Of a stretch of 64,000 nucleotides of DNA, positions 12,004 to 24,671 are shown one piece after another. The position numbers were made by a program, and so were the translations under genes. The stretch's first letter is position 1, and each line of letters starts with the position of its first letter. Where the stretch lies: positions 9,300,001-9,364,000 of the forward strand of contig JAZHRO010000062.1 of NCBI GenBank assembly GCA_037157565.1. Reading direction: 5' to 3'. The notes under the pieces are model-generated. The model had not been told where the DNA came from, ran no database searches, and saw nothing but the letters and a program-made list of their open reading frames with translations. The stretch is from Thalassia testudinum. Its lineage: Eukaryota > Streptophyta > Magnoliopsida > Alismatales > Hydrocharitaceae.

Positions 12004-14058
12004 AGAGGAGGATGGTGAAGATGAAGATTTGGCATACTGTGGTAAGATTGGGCTCCTTTGTGACGACCCAATGTCTCATTCATCTACACTATCAGGGTTC
12101 TCGGACCTCGATCCACACGGGACTAAAACCACTGCATTACACATATCTCCCCGAGGATCTGACTGTTTAGGGTGTGCTTCTGACCACAGCACCCCTGAAT
12201 CCAACTATCCTGATCCATATATTACTGAATCACCCCTGTCATTGTAGAAAGATGTGACTATAGCTAACGGGTTTCCCGTTAATGCAATCATAACCGATTT
12301 TATAGGGAGCGACTCAGCAGGAATTCACTTGCACATGGATCAACAGATTCCCACCCTCGATTCAGCTCCTCCCATATCTGATTCTAACCCACCTGTGATT
12401 GAATTGAAGCCCTTACCTGACTCACTCAAGTACATGTTCTTGGGCAAAAGTGAGACATATCTAGTCATTATCAATGCCCACTTAACCCAAGAGTAGGAGC
12501 ATCAATTGATTTCTATGCTTCAAGATCATAGGGTTGCCATTGGGTGGAGTATTGCTGATCTCCGCGGTATTCGCCCCTCATATTGAACTCATCACATTTA
12601 CATGGATAAGGGGGTGAAACCTTTGAGACAACCTCAAAGACGGCTTAACCCAAATATGCTAGAGGTTGTTAAGGAGATAATCAAATGGCTGGATGCAGGC
12701 ATTGTATATCCAATCTCAGACAACCAGTGGGTGAGTCCAATTCAGATAGTGCCCAAGAAAGCAAGACTCACCGTCATGAAGAATGATAAGGGCGAATCCA
12801 TCCTGACCTGCACTGCGACATCTTGGTGGGTCTACATCGACTACACGAAACTGAACATGGCTACCCAGAAGGATCACTTTCATTTGCCATTCATTGACCA
12901 GAACTTGGAACGGTTAGCTGGACGCAGTTTCTTCTGCATTCTGGATTGATACTCCGGGTATGATCAGGTAGCAATTAGCCTGGAAGATCAAGACAAGACC
13001 ACATTCGCATGCCCCTTTGGAACATTCACCTTCAAGCGGATGCTCTTTGGCCTCTGCAATGCACCAGCGACATTTCAGCGTTGTATGATGGCCATCTTCT
13101 CTGACATGATTAGGGATTATGTGCAGGTATTCATGGATGACTTCTCCATTTTCGGAGATGATTTCGAATCTTGTATTGATAACCTCACCAAGATCTTGAA
13201 ATGGTGTATTGAGGTAAACCTAGTACTATCCTGGGAGAAAAGCCATTTCATGGTGAGGGATGGCATAGCAGTAGGGCACAGGATCTCAAAAAATGAACTC
13301 GAGGTCGACCGAGCTAAATCAGAGATTATCTCTCACTTACTGCGACCTAGCTCGGTCAAGTAGATTAGATCATTCTTGGGTCATGTTGGCTTTTATCGGA
13401 GATTTATACACGATTTCTCAAAAATTACGTGAACTTTGACGAATCTCCTGGTTACCGATGTCCCATTTGAAATTTATACCTCATGTCTTAGTGCCTTCGA
13501 GACTCTACAAAGCGCTGTCTCTGATTCATCGATTCTCCAACCACCCGACTAGTTGCTTGATTTCGAAAAGATGTGTGACGCTTCTGATTTTTCCGTCGGT
13601 GCTGTTTTAGGCCAGCATCGGGAAAAACAACCCTTTGTCATATACCATGCTAGCAAGACGCTGAATGAGGCTCAGCACAATTACACTGTCACCGAAAAAG
13701 AACTGCTAGCAGTAGTATTCGGGTTGGAGAAATTCAGATCATATTTATTAAGGTCCAAGGTCATCATCTTCACTGACCACTCCGCCCTCCAGCATTTATT
13801 GGCAAAGAAGGATGCCAAACCATGGCTCATTAGATGGATCCTTCTATTGCTAGAATTCGATATTGAAATCCGCGACAGAGGCAGAAAAAAGAATGTCGTG
13901 GCGAATCACCTATCCAGATTGGACCCAGATCACATTCCTTATTCCCTGCCTATCCATGAACAATTTCCGGATTAATCAATTTTGGCTATTCATTCTGTTG
14001 AGTTCCCCTGGTATGCGGATTTCGCAAACTACCTTGCCGCAGGAAAAATTCTCGCGAA

Positions 14059-14063
14059 CCTAT
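14059..14063. repeat. Left TSD of element C (CCTAT)
   Basis: CCTAT here and at 24667-24671 flank element C. B's coding frame continues from RNase H linker into integrase across a single copy. Confidence 0.93.
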
Positions 14064-16450
14064 TGTTTGCACCTCAAAATATGCTTGCAATAAAGCCTTC
14101 TTATGCTATTTCCTAACATTAACGTTGCATATTAGGATTCTATAGTTGCATTTGTAAAAACACTTGCATTCATGCATTTAATTGAGAGGAGAAGAGAATG
14201 AAATAAATGGCTTCATAATTCACTTTTTTCTCAAGTGCCTCTTTGCAAAATGTCCCTTCTCTATTTTTATTTCCTCTTGAATTCTTTTCTCTCTTCCTGC
14301 TGTTGCACTTCTCTTCCCGCAGCTGGATGCATTTACTCCACGTCATGTCTCCCTGCCAACGCCACTCCCTGTAGCTACCAATCCCATGCCCTCTCCCTGC
14401 TGCAGCCAGGCACACCACTCTCTCCTCTTCTATAAGAAGCTGCAGCTTCTTCCTCGCGAGACATACCCTGCTATAGCAAGCAAACCCGCAGACCACCTTC
14501 CTCTCCACCGTTCTCCCCTCCCGTACGTCGGCCCTTCTTCGAGGAGGCACCTGGCGAGCAGGAGAACCCACTGTGGTGCACACCACCACAGTGGGAACAC
14601 CACCGCCCAGCTCTTCAACTAGCCGGTGGGCGTGGTGTCTTCCTTCGTTTCATTTTTTTCATCTCACGCCATTTCTGCCGCTTCAAGCTCCAAAGCTTGA
14701 AGCCGCGGCAGCAGCAGAAGCAGCTCCCCCCGCCTCCTCCGCGACCTTCCCCGCGTGCGCTCCTCGCAGCCGCTCTTCGCCTTCGCGTGCGCCTGCAGGG
14801 CATTCCCCGCCTCCGTCTCCGTTCTGTCGCCTTCTCCCTTGCACCTGCGACCGGCCGCTGCGCGCACTGCAGAGGCCGGCCAGGCCCTCTCGCCATCCCC
14901 TGCCAACCTCCGCACCCCTCCGCGACCGCCCGCAGACCCTCCTCCACGTTCGCTCCTCTGCGCCATCACCCGCTCTTCTCCCTCGCACTTGGCCTGCAGA
15001 CGCATCACCTCCATCTACAGACGCCATTTCCAGACGTCCGCCTCCTCCTGCAGACGACGCGGCTCCAGACGTCTGCCGCCATCCACCGACGACTTAACTC
15101 ATCCCTTCTGCATCCTCCCCGCCCCGCTCTCTCTCTCTCTCTTTTATTTCACTCACTCACAGCACACTTACACCGACGCACACACACATCTACACTCACA
15201 CTTTCACCCATTCACACACACATAAACACCATATATTTATATATATACGTATACTTATAGTAACATATATATCTATCTATATATACATACATATATCTAT
15301 ATATATATATGTACATATATATACTTATATTTATATACATAGTAGTATCTATATACTTATGTATTAGTATACATACTTATATACATATATATATATATAC
15401 ATACATATATACATATATATATCTATATAACTATATACATATATCTACATATATAGATACATATGCCCATATATATATTATTATACATACATATATATAT
15501 ATATATGTATCTATATATGTAGATATATGTATATAGTTATATAGATATATATATGTATATATATATATACATATATATATATATAGTATTATTTATATAC
15601 TTATATACATATATACATATATAGCTATATACATACATATATACACATATACATATACACCTATATATATAAATACATATATATCTATATATATCTATAC
15701 ATATATACCTATACATTTTTATATATATAGATATATTTATTATATACATACATATGTACATATATTTTCACGTTATTTACTATACGCTGTATCATGGAAA
15801 TATCTGCACCAGTTGCTGATATTTTCCGGTACACGCGTACAAAAAGCGTGGACCCATACATCGTCCATCATCCATCCACACTCCACGCGGCACCTAGTCG
15901 TGTTGGTTACGTCTTTCTAGACGACGACCAACCTGACATAGTGCTACACTCCATCGCCACCTCCACCCCTACCCCTTTATATATATACTACATATAAATA
16001 TATATATCTATAGATACTATATTTACTTTCTGCCTGTTAGCTTCTCTCTTAGTAAAAAGATAAAGAAGAAACATAAAAGAGAAAAGATAATCTTTGACTT
16101 GTAGGTATCCCGTCTTGCGAGTAGCAAGAATCGTTTTGGAACTCTGTTTTTGCTAAATGCCAAGGACACAATTTTGAGGGTGTGCCTCAAGGACAAGGAT
16201 TACCAGAAAAAAATCTAAATAAGAAAAACACCAAAAACAGAATAAACAAATGGAAGAGATGCATTTTAAGGAAAACGTAGAAACCCCACTTCCCTGAGTT
16301 CGACTCTGGACCTAAAAGTGACACGATAAAATCAAGTAGGCCAGGTTAAAAATTTTGTAAAGGGATGGTTAGGTCCGAATTAGGTTAACCACCATACATA
16401 TTTCAACAATAAAATCATCATATTAACAACCTATCCGAGTCGACCCATCA
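14064..16450 (+). repeat. 5' LTR of element C
   Basis: 2387 bp, TGTTTGCACC... to ...GACCCATCA. Order of parts: a pyrimidine-rich start, a GC-rich Pro/Arg-coding-like block (about 14690-15120), (CT)n and (CA)n stretches (15126-15225), a TA array (15228-15765), then a more ordinary stretch from 15766 to the end with a possible TATA at 15977. ORFs in the GC block on both strands are compositional and shared by the LTR copies. Confidence 0.94.
15228..15765. repeat. Long TATA/CATA-rich array inside LTR C
   Basis: About 540 bp composed almost only of TATATA with interspersed CATATA, CTATATA and short GTATAT variants. The same kind of array occurs twice in the 3' LTR (22418-22845, 23512-23965). Confidence 0.9.
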
Positions 16451-16458
16451 TTCTTTTC

Positions 16459-16476
16459 TGGCATCGTTCCCGGGGA
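16459..16476 (+). other. Primer binding site of C (tRNA-Asp type)
   Basis: TGGCATCGTTCCCGGGGA, eight bases after the LTR end, matches the tRNA-Asp-type site of D (48929) at 14 of 18 positions by eye. Confidence 0.85.
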
Positions 16477-17848
16477 AGTGCATCTTCAAGTAGGTTCTTA
16501 TTCAATTCCTTTCAATTTTTCTCCTCTCTTCACAGGTATTTTTGTTTTTGATGTGCAGGTGAATCTGGTTGCAAGGAGAAGACAGGCAGACGAAGTCGGG
16601 AATGAGGGCAGATCCAAGGCAGGAACGAGAGCGTGAAGACGCCGACACCGCATTGGAGCTTCGCATACGTTGTCGAACAAGTAGGTTTTCCTTTTCTTAG
16701 CAAACTAGGATTAACTTGCCACCTCAATAAAAAAAAAACTAAAAACTAAAAAATTAAAAAAAACTTCTTGGGATCTCTCGAGGCAAGTGGATTAAAATTC
16801 ACTTGTTTGATTGGTTGTCTTCACTCCCACCGCCTCGGGATTTCCCGCCCTACTTCGCATAGCGAAAATCCGAGAATCTTGATTCTTGGATTCTTCGCCC
16901 TGGGAAGTATTCTTTGAGGCAAATAAAAAGATTGTTTGCATCCCTCTTTTGCCTCACTTATCTTTAATTCAGGATCACATTTTTGGTGGGGAGACTTGGA
17001 ATTGAGTTGATTCCAATCCCATCACGACTTTTCAACTTGCTTAAGATTTGATCCTGAACACTTCAACCCCAACAATTTGATTTTCTTTATCTTTTGGTTG
17101 AAGCCTTGTGTGTAGAAATCATTTCTGGTGATTGGGAGCACTTGAATTTAAGTGCTTTGGCTCCCTTTCACATTGATATAAAACTGATTCGTGCATCCAC
17201 ACATAGAAATCTCCATTTAGGGTAGCCCATTGCATTTTAGCATGCATTAACTAACTGATATTGAAGAAGGGTTTCTTGGGCTTAGAAAGAAAACCTGTAT
17301 TTTTGCAAAAACCCGAAGATTGGTTGAATTGGTAATTCAGCAAAACCCTAAAATTCATACTACTTAAGGCTGAACTTTAAAAACCATTCACCAATAAAAA
17401 CTTCAATTCGGGGAGATTTCCCCATTGCATGCTTTTTTACACACTCTGAAAATCAATCACTTGGGCATTACTCGTAAATAATGCCCTTCACGTTCCAGAA
17501 GCACTTGATCCTAAGCCTCTAAATAAAATTGGTAGTAACTTGACCCTTGCTAAGGATTGGAGGTCTAACTACTTGTGTGTAGCGGCTACGTGCTGGTGAG
17601 AGTTCCCGCGTACAATCGGGTGTCTAAGACTGGGGCAAACGGCCTTTCAATCTGGCCCGGTGGTTCCGCGATGCTCGCATTCGGTTCCGTAGTTCGTGAT
17701 AGTAGGTAACTTAGATCTTTAGGTCTAAGAGTACACTGTAGAGGTTAGGAACTTGACTGTATTGATTTGTAATCAAGTGTACCTTTGCGGCGTCATTTCT
17801 CTCATCACTTTTCCCTTCTCATCTCCCTAACTCTTTCTACGGTAGTGC
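16477..17848 (+). other. 5' leader of element C
   Basis: Untranslated. Two splice-acceptor-like sites follow the PBS: a pyrimidine tract with CACAG ending at 16535 and TTTTTGATGTGCAG ending at 16558. A donor-like TAG/GTATCC lies in the LTR with its GT at 16105 (AAG/GTATCC in the 3' LTR). The region 17560-17700 is GC-richer and corresponds in place to the conserved leader block of A and D. Confidence 0.65.
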
Positions 17849-20280
17849 ATGTTTGGGAGGAGGTTACAAAACCCTGAATTGTTTGAATTGACTGATAAAT
17901 CTAGAAAAGAAGCCAAATCGTCTTCCTCCACAAACATGGCTGCAGCCCACCCCCAAATCCCGAGGGAGGAAATCGCCCTCAGAATCCACCAGGTGGTGGA
18001 GCCGTAGATCCCATAACCTGCCTCCAAGCCCAAATGGAAATGTATAATGAGCAAATCGAAGCCATTCGGGAAACATTAGAGGAAATGCAGAATCCTCCCG
18101 AACGGGAGGAGCCTAGGTCTCTTAGATCTTATCAGAATCCCGCTGCTACAGAGACCATAGGACAAATTCGGGTCCCCATGGGCGGGGACGACTTTGAATT
18201 AAAACCAAACATAATTGGCCTAACCAATTTTCACTTTCATGGTCTTGCAAGTGATGACCCATTTCTCCACTTGGAAGACCTAACCCAACTTGCTGAAACC
18301 GTTAAACCAAGAAATGTCGGGTTATCTATAGTCCTCATGAAGATGTTCCCATTTTCATTGCGGGATAAAGCGTCGCAATGGTTACGCACCCTTGGAAGAA
18401 CCATCCATTCTTGGGAAGAGATGCGAACAGCGTTTCTCAAGAAGTTCTTCCCAATCGGGCGAACCAATGCGCTTCGCCGTGCTATCACCTCTTTTACGCA
18501 ACAAAACGGTGAACAATTTCATGAGGCATGGGAGAGGTATAACGACCTCCTCAGGAAGTGTCCGCACTACGGTCTGCTTAAGTGGCATGTAGCCCAGATT
18601 TTCTACTATGGGCTAAATGAGACTTTTGAAGCAGATTGCAAACGCTTCATGCGGAGGGAATTTTATGAATAAAGACGAGAATGGAGCATTCGAACTATTT
18701 GAAAATATGAGTGAAAACTCAATAAACAATGCCTCCATTGTTGCCTTTAATCGTACCAGCCAGCCCCGAATGTCCACGAAGTTGACACGGGACCCTCCCA
18801 TTCATCCACTGATCTAAGCCTTATTACACAAAAACTGGATGAAGTCTCCGTCGTGCACAAGATGCTAGACGAGCTTCTGGCCAACCTCGCCCGATCTATG
18901 GCAAACACCACCTCTTTACCACTTCGTCACAATCCAAATTCTTCAAACACCAGGCTTATCCCAAGAAACCCCGTTAGACCTTCCTTAACGAGTGTCGCGC
19001 GAAGCGACTCGGTAAGTCATGTAGAATTGGCTTCTGCGAGCCAGTATTTCGACACGGAGGACCAAGCCTCCGTGTGCTCGGACGCATATTTACATGCGGA
19101 CGCATCTTCTGGCATAGAAGATGCTTGCGCCCTGGGGAACAACTCGTTTTCTGCCACGTATAACCCAGGGTGGCGCAATCATCCGAATTTCGCATGGTCC
19201 AACAACCCGCAGTGCCAAAACCCCGTTGGTGGACCGATGCGATCGTCCGCATCCGTCATCCCAAGGGCCCAGTCTAATCCTATGGCAAATCCACCATCAG
19301 GCCCTTGCGTACCGCAAACCAAACACGCATCAAAGCCTCTTGATAAATTGATGCAAATGATGATGGAAATGTCAAAGCGCCATAAAGAGAACATGACCTC
19401 TCTTCAGCACTTGGCGCAATAGAATGCTGAGATCAGTCAACTAAGCATGGTGACTTGATCTCAGGGCACTCTTCTCGCCTAACCTGTTCTAAACCCGCAA
19501 AACCTCGTACCCTGTGATCCGCAACCACAGGTACAACCTTCTCAGGAATAGATTCATGAAATTCTGCAAGCTCCGAGTATTCCATTTGGATTTCAGGTTA
19601 ATCCCGCTGCAGCACCACACTCTCATGCTGATAGCAATTACATCAAAGATGACACATCTGACGAGGACATGACTGTCAGTACGTGTATCGAACTTATTGG
19701 AGCCGATTCAGACTGCTGCGATTTACCTGACGACTGCCTGACCAACACAAACTGTGACGTTCCCCAATCCCTCCCTATTCCCGTACCTTCTCCTGACCAG
19801 ACTTCTGACGAGGTTTTCTCCGCTTCCCATACCTCGTGGTCTGAGTCATCGTCGGGCTACTCACCGCCGGTCCACACTTTGGAAGACCGGATTGCCCTTT
19901 CTTTCCCGCCAAATCAGGCAAATTTGCAACTCCACATTGGGACCTTAAGCCCACATCTTACTCACCGGGGCTATTCCCTTTTGGATCCATCTATCCAGAA
20001 AGCCCCTCTTCTTGGCCAATCTAAGGGCCAACTTCCTCTTCCTGATCTATTTTCTGATCCGCCTGGGACACTCTCGTCCCAGAAAATGCCAAATCTCTCT
20101 CCATCCACCATCACTTTTCACGCCTCTATCGCGATCACTTCACCACCCACCATCCACCCACCCTACCACCCTGATCTATACCCTCAACCTCAGCTCTTGT
20201 TACCCGATCTTGCGTCCTTTCTCTGCCTTTCCCTGCATGCATATGAGGACATAGCATTGTTTGGCATGGGGGGTGGATAG
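17849..20280 (+). pseudogene. gag: Element C gag (broken); pol absent
   Basis: Start at 17849 (MFGRR) by analogy with A, B and D; a frameshift precedes 18034. The best segment, 18034-18640, carries FELKPNIIGLTNFHFHG, FFPIGRTNALRRAI and HEAWERYNDLLRKCPHYG. A one-base shift near 18630 puts SCGGNFMNKDENGAFELFE in the next frame, and a second shift returns to the first frame by 18853. [13 protein letters not shown] is near 19160. From 19669 a 203-codon stretch with acidic and Pro/Ser-rich sequence reads to the stop at 20278; it resembles in character the protease-RT linker of B, but no PR or RT motif is present. The coding end runs straight into the post-pol PPT-like tract. Confidence 0.88.
20263..20275 (+). 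promoter_or_regulatory. Post-coding PPT-like tract of C
   Basis: GGCATGGGGGGTGG follows the hairpin TATG-AGGA-CATA at 20242-20253. The same hairpin-plus-tract follows pol in A, B, D and F. Confidence 0.75.
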
Positions 20281-20367
20281 GAATCCATAGGATCAGGGTA
20301 TTTTATGGTATCATACAGTTCCCACCTATTTATAAATATGCAAGAAAAAGAAAAAAGAAGAAAAAAA

Positions 20368-20413
<46 letters not shown>

Positions 20414-21393
20414 GGTGTTTAGTAATGATATGAAAGCTGAAACAAAAATGCAATAAGTATTTATGGATATTCAACCTCTGTTTTGAAGACTTTCCAGGCC
20501 ACAGAAGATTGATTTGCTCAGGTTCGGCTTAATTCACTTAAAGCATTGACAAAATAGATCAAAATCTCTCCTAACTAAGGATGTATTCTTGTACCTGAGA
20601 CACCAGTATAGGATTCGTTGGTTTGCTTTTACTTGAGAGCTTAAGTAAACTTCGTTCACACTACACATATCAGGAAAGACCAGATGAACATAAGATCCAA
20701 CCCTAGTGTTCATTAGGGAAGGTGGAGTCCTTACCTGTGCACGTAGGTAGACTTTTATCCTAAGCTTTAGTCTTGTGTTTAGAAAAAAAAGGTGTGCTCC
20801 TTCTGAATGTGTTGTAAGAGATATACTGACACGTGTTTCAAAAAAAAAAAAAAAAAAAGAAGGTTGCAAAAGAGTTAGTATATATCATAAATGTCTATAA
20901 AGTCTTTGCCCTACAAGAAGTTCGTCAAGGCAGGTTACAAATCCGTTGTTTTCCTGTGAGCCACAAAAAAATCAGAAAATGGGAGTTGAGTTTTCCATCA
21001 TCATCTTAAGTGTCAATCCGAAGACATGAGCTGAAACTGGGACCAACCTATACTTAAAAATTCGTGAAACCCTAGGATTGAGTCTTAATGTTCATCTGGT
21101 CAGTCTTGATCCTTCACTATGCATAAACCATAACCTCTTGAGCTCTTGAGTACGGCAAAAACCTCCTGGGTCCTGGAAATCGTACTTAAGATTTAAATAT
21201 CAAGAGTCCTGGTTAGTTGAGAGATGATCTATGTCATGTGGGACTTAAGGTACTAGTAATCTTCTCTACAATTGGTTCTCACAATATCTGACAATAAACA
21301 CACTTATATCACCTCATAAGAAAATCTTCAGCTTAAGATCATTTTTAAATACTGTTTTGCTTGGGACTAGCAAAAGATAGGCATGGGGGTATA
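20281..21393 (+). other. 3' non-coding region of element C with terminal PPT
   Basis: No coding sequence. Contains an (AAT)n microsatellite at about 20372-20411, an A-run at about 20839-20857, and the terminal PPT GCATGGGGGT at 21381-21390. Just before it a 7-bp stem TTTTGCT (21355-21361) pairs with AGCAAAA (21369-21375). Confidence 0.8.
20372..20411. repeat. (AAT)n microsatellite
   Basis: About 13 uninterrupted AAT units in the 3' non-coding part of element C. Confidence 0.93.
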
Positions 21394-22417
21394 TGTTTGC
21401 ACCTCAAAATACACCTGCAATAAAGCCTTCTTATGCTGTTTCCTAACATTAACGTTGAATATTAGGATTCTATAGTTGCATTTGTAAAAACACTTACATT
21501 CATGCATTTAATTTAGAGGAGAAGAGAATGAAATAAATGGCTTCATAATTCACTTTTTTTCTCAAGTGCCTCTTTGCAAAAAGTCCCTTCTCTATTTTTA
21601 TTTCCTCTTGAATTCTTTTCTCTCTTCCCACAGCTGCATGCATTTACTCCACGTCATGTCTCCCTGCCAACGCCACTCCCTGCAGTTGCCAATCCCGCTC
21701 CCTCTCCCTGCTGCAGCCAGGCACGCCACTCACTCCTCCTCTATAAGAAGCTGCAGCTTCTTCCTCGCAAGACATACCCTGCTGCAGCATGCAAACCTGC
21801 AGACCACCTTCCTCTCCACCGTTCTCCCTCCCATACGTCGGCCCTCCTTCGAGGAGGCACCCGGCGAGCAAGAAAACCCACTGTGGTGCACACCACCACA
21901 GTGGGAACACCACCGCCCAACTCTTCAACGAGCTGGTGGGTGTGGTGTCTTCCTTCGTTTCATTTTTTTGTCTCATGCCATTGCTGTCGCTTCAAGCTCC
22001 GAAGCTCGAAGCCGCAGTAGTAGCAGCCAAGCAGAGGTAGCAGCAGCAGCAGTAGCTTCCCCCGCCCCCTCCGCGACCACCTGCCGACCTCCTCTGCATT
22101 TGCTTCCCCGCGCCATCGCCCGCTCTCCGCCCTCGCACCGGCCTGCAGAAGCCCCACGTCCTCTGCGCGAAGGCGCGCTTGCACCCGCGACCATCAGTCG
22201 TCCGCTGCCATCCCCAGACGACGCCACGTCCAGACGTCCGCCGCCTTCTACAGACGGCTTAACTCGCGTCTCCGAGCGCGCCATCGCCCGCTTTCTCCAG
22301 CTCTCTCTCTCCCGCTCTCTCTCTCTCTCTCTTTTTCACTCACTCTTAGTACACTACACCAACGCACACACACATCTTCACAGACACTTCCACACACCCA
22401 CACACACATAAGCACTA

Positions 22418-22845
22418 GTATAAACATATATATATCTATACGTATACATATATATAGTAACATATATATATATACATACATATATCTATATATATATACT
22501 TATATATATAAATATAAATATATATATATGTATATATATATATCTATATACTTACACATATACTTATATATATATATATACACATACTTATATACATATA
22601 TATATACATATCTATATACTTATATATATATATACATATATATCTAGATACATATACTTATATACATCTATATAGTATTATATATATATATTTATAGATA
22701 TATATATATATACATATATTTATATACACCTATATATATATACACATATATATATGTATATAAATCTATACATATATACCTATACATTTATATATATATA
22801 TATAGATATATTTACTTATATACATACACATATATATATATTTTC
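22418..22845. repeat. TA array, first copy in 3' LTR C
   Basis: TATATA/CATATA-rich low-complexity stretch, homologous in position to 15228-15765. Confidence 0.88.
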
Positions 22846-22975
22846 ACGTTATTTGCCATATGTTGTATTGCGGGAATATCTGCACCAGTTGCTAATATTC
22901 CCCGATACACGCGTACAAAAAGCGTGGACCCATACATCATCCATCACCCATCCACACTCCACGCGGCACCCAGTC

Positions 22976-23967
22976 GACGACAGCAACAGTAGCAGCTCCC
23001 CCTGCCTCCTCCGCGACCTTCCCTGCAGCTGCTCTCCGCCTTCACGTGCGCCTGCAGGGCATTCCCTGCCTCCGTCTCCATTCTATCTCCTCCGCCCTTG
23101 CATCCGTGACCGGCCGCTGCGAGCACTGCAGCGGCCTGCCAGGCCCTCTCGCCGTCCCCTGCAAACCTTCGCACCCCTCTGCGACCGCCCGCAGACCCTC
23201 CACATTCGCTCCTCTGCGCCATCGCCCGCTCTTCACCCTCGCACTTGGCCTGTAGACGCATCACCTCCATCTGCAGATGCCATTTCTAGACGTTCGCCTC
23301 CCCCTGCAGACGATGCGGCTCCATACGTCTGCCGCCATCCACCGATGACTTAACTCGTCCCTTCTGCGTCCTCCCCGCCCCGCTCTCTCTCTCTCTCTCT
23401 CTCCCGCTCTCTCTCTCTCTCTCTTTTATTTCACTCACTCACAGCACACTTACATCGACGCACACACACATCTACACTCACACTTTCACCCATTCACACA
23501 CACATAAACACAATATATTTATATATATACGTATACTTATAGTAACATATATATCTATCTATATATACATACATATATCTATATATATGTATATATATAT
23601 ACTTATATTTATATACATAGTAGTATCTATATACTTATGTGTTAGTATACATACTTTTATACATATATATATATATATATACATACATATATACATATAT
23701 ATATCAATATAACTATATACATATATCTACATATATAGATACATATGCCCATATATATATATTATTATACATACATATATATATATATATTATTATATAT
23801 ATACTTCTATACATATATACATATATAGCTATATAGATAGATATATACATATATACATATACACCTATATATATATATACATATATATCTATGTATATCT
23901 ACACATATATACCTATACATTTATATATATATAGATATATTTACTTATATACATACATATGTACATA
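22976..23967 (+). repeat. Second copy of the LTR C middle module
   Basis: Begins at a junction where CACCCAGTCGA changes to a GC-rich block like 14700 onward, and repeats the module seen at 21990-22845 up to the next TTTTCATGTTATTT segment. The boundary is placed by eye within about 15 bp. Confidence 0.8.
23512..23965. repeat. TA array, second copy in 3' LTR C
   Basis: TATATA/CATATA-rich stretch, closely similar to the 5' LTR array at 15228-15765. Confidence 0.88.
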
Positions 23968-24666
23968 TATTTTCATGTTATTTACTATATGTTGTATCGC
24001 GGAAATATCTGCACCAGTTGCTGATATTTCCCGGTACACGCGTATAAAAAGCGTGGACCCATACATCATCCATCATCCATCCACACTCCACGCGGCACCT
24101 AGTCGTGTTGGTTGCGTCTTTCTAGACGACGACCAACCCGACACAGTGCTACACTCTATCGCCACCTCCACCCCACCCCTTTATATATATACTACATATA
24201 AATATACATATCTATAGATACTATATTTACTTTCTGTCTGTTAGCTTCTCTATTAATAAAAGGATAAAAAAAAAACATAAAAGAGAAAAGATAATCTTTG
24301 ACTTGAAGGTATCCCGTCTTGCGAGTAGCAAGACTCATTTTGGAACTCTATTTTGGCTAAAAGCCAAGGACACAATTTTGAGGGTGTGCCTCAAGGACAA
24401 GGATTACCAGAAAAAAAATCTAAATAAGAAAAACACCAAAAATAGAATAAACGAACGGAAGAGATGCATTTTAAGGAAAACGTAGAAACGCGACTTGAAC
24501 CTCACTTCCTTGAGTTCGACCCTGGGCCTAAAAGTGACAAGATAAAATCAATTAGGCCAGGTTAAAAATTTTGTAAAAAGATGGTTAGGTCCGAATTAGG
24601 TTAACCACTATACACATTTCAACGATAAAATCTCTATATTAACAACCTATCTGGGCTGACCCATCA

Positions 24667-24671
24667 CCTAT
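24667..24671. repeat. Right TSD of element C (CCTAT)
   Basis: Matches 14059-14063; B coding sequence resumes here. Confidence 0.93.

Larger units (their letters stand above)
11291..14063 (+). pseudogene. pol: Element B pol, 5' part: PR-RT-RNase H (broken)
   Basis: Protease: RQVVLSKEAS, then DLGSS with its Asp at 11507. A lost G in a G-run near 11625 shifts the frame; the palindromic insertion at 11859-12003 happens to bring later codons back to the original frame. RT: EIIKWLDAGIVYPISD near 12675, FFCILD followed by a stop near 12948, [13 protein letters not shown] near 13045, FMDD with Asp codons at 13136-13141. RNase H: MCDASDF (Asp at 13577), [41 protein letters not shown] ending about 13930. 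The frame is then cut by element C at 14064; integrase resumes at 24672. Confidence 0.92.
14064..24666 (+). mobile_element. Athila-related gag-only LTR retrotransposon C (non-autonomous)
   Basis: 10.6-kb element inserted in B. LTRs 14064-16450 and 21394-24666, PBS 16459-16476, leader, broken gag 17849-20280, PPT-like tract directly after the coding region (20263-20275), 3' non-coding DNA and terminal PPT before the 3' LTR. No protease, RT, RNase H or integrase motif is visible between gag and the first PPT, so pol is missing. It keeps the tRNA-Asp-type PBS and both PPT-like signals of its relatives. Probably mobilised by an autonomous Athila-type element (inference). Confidence 0.93.
21394..24666 (+). 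repeat. 3' LTR of element C, enlarged by an internal duplication
   Basis: 3273 bp against 2387 bp for its partner. The middle is present twice: GC-rich block, (CT)n, (CA)n, TA array and the ACACGCGTA..AAAGCGTGG segment occur at about 21990-22975 and again at 22976-24085. The second copy is clearly closer to the 5' LTR than the first. Ends ...GACCCATCA like the partner. Confidence 0.92.

Noticed and set aside
14573..15260. Overlapping Pro/Arg/Ser-rich ORFs in LTR C
   Set aside because: Open in several frames on both strands in a GC-rich block of an LTR; no motif.
15309..15761. ORFs of Tyr/Ile/His repeats in TA arrays
   Set aside because: Translation of simple repeats.
19669..20280. 203-codon ORF as a novel accessory gene of C
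   Set aside because: It is the same frame as gag upstream and has linker-like composition; more likely the remnant of the coding region left after loss of pol.
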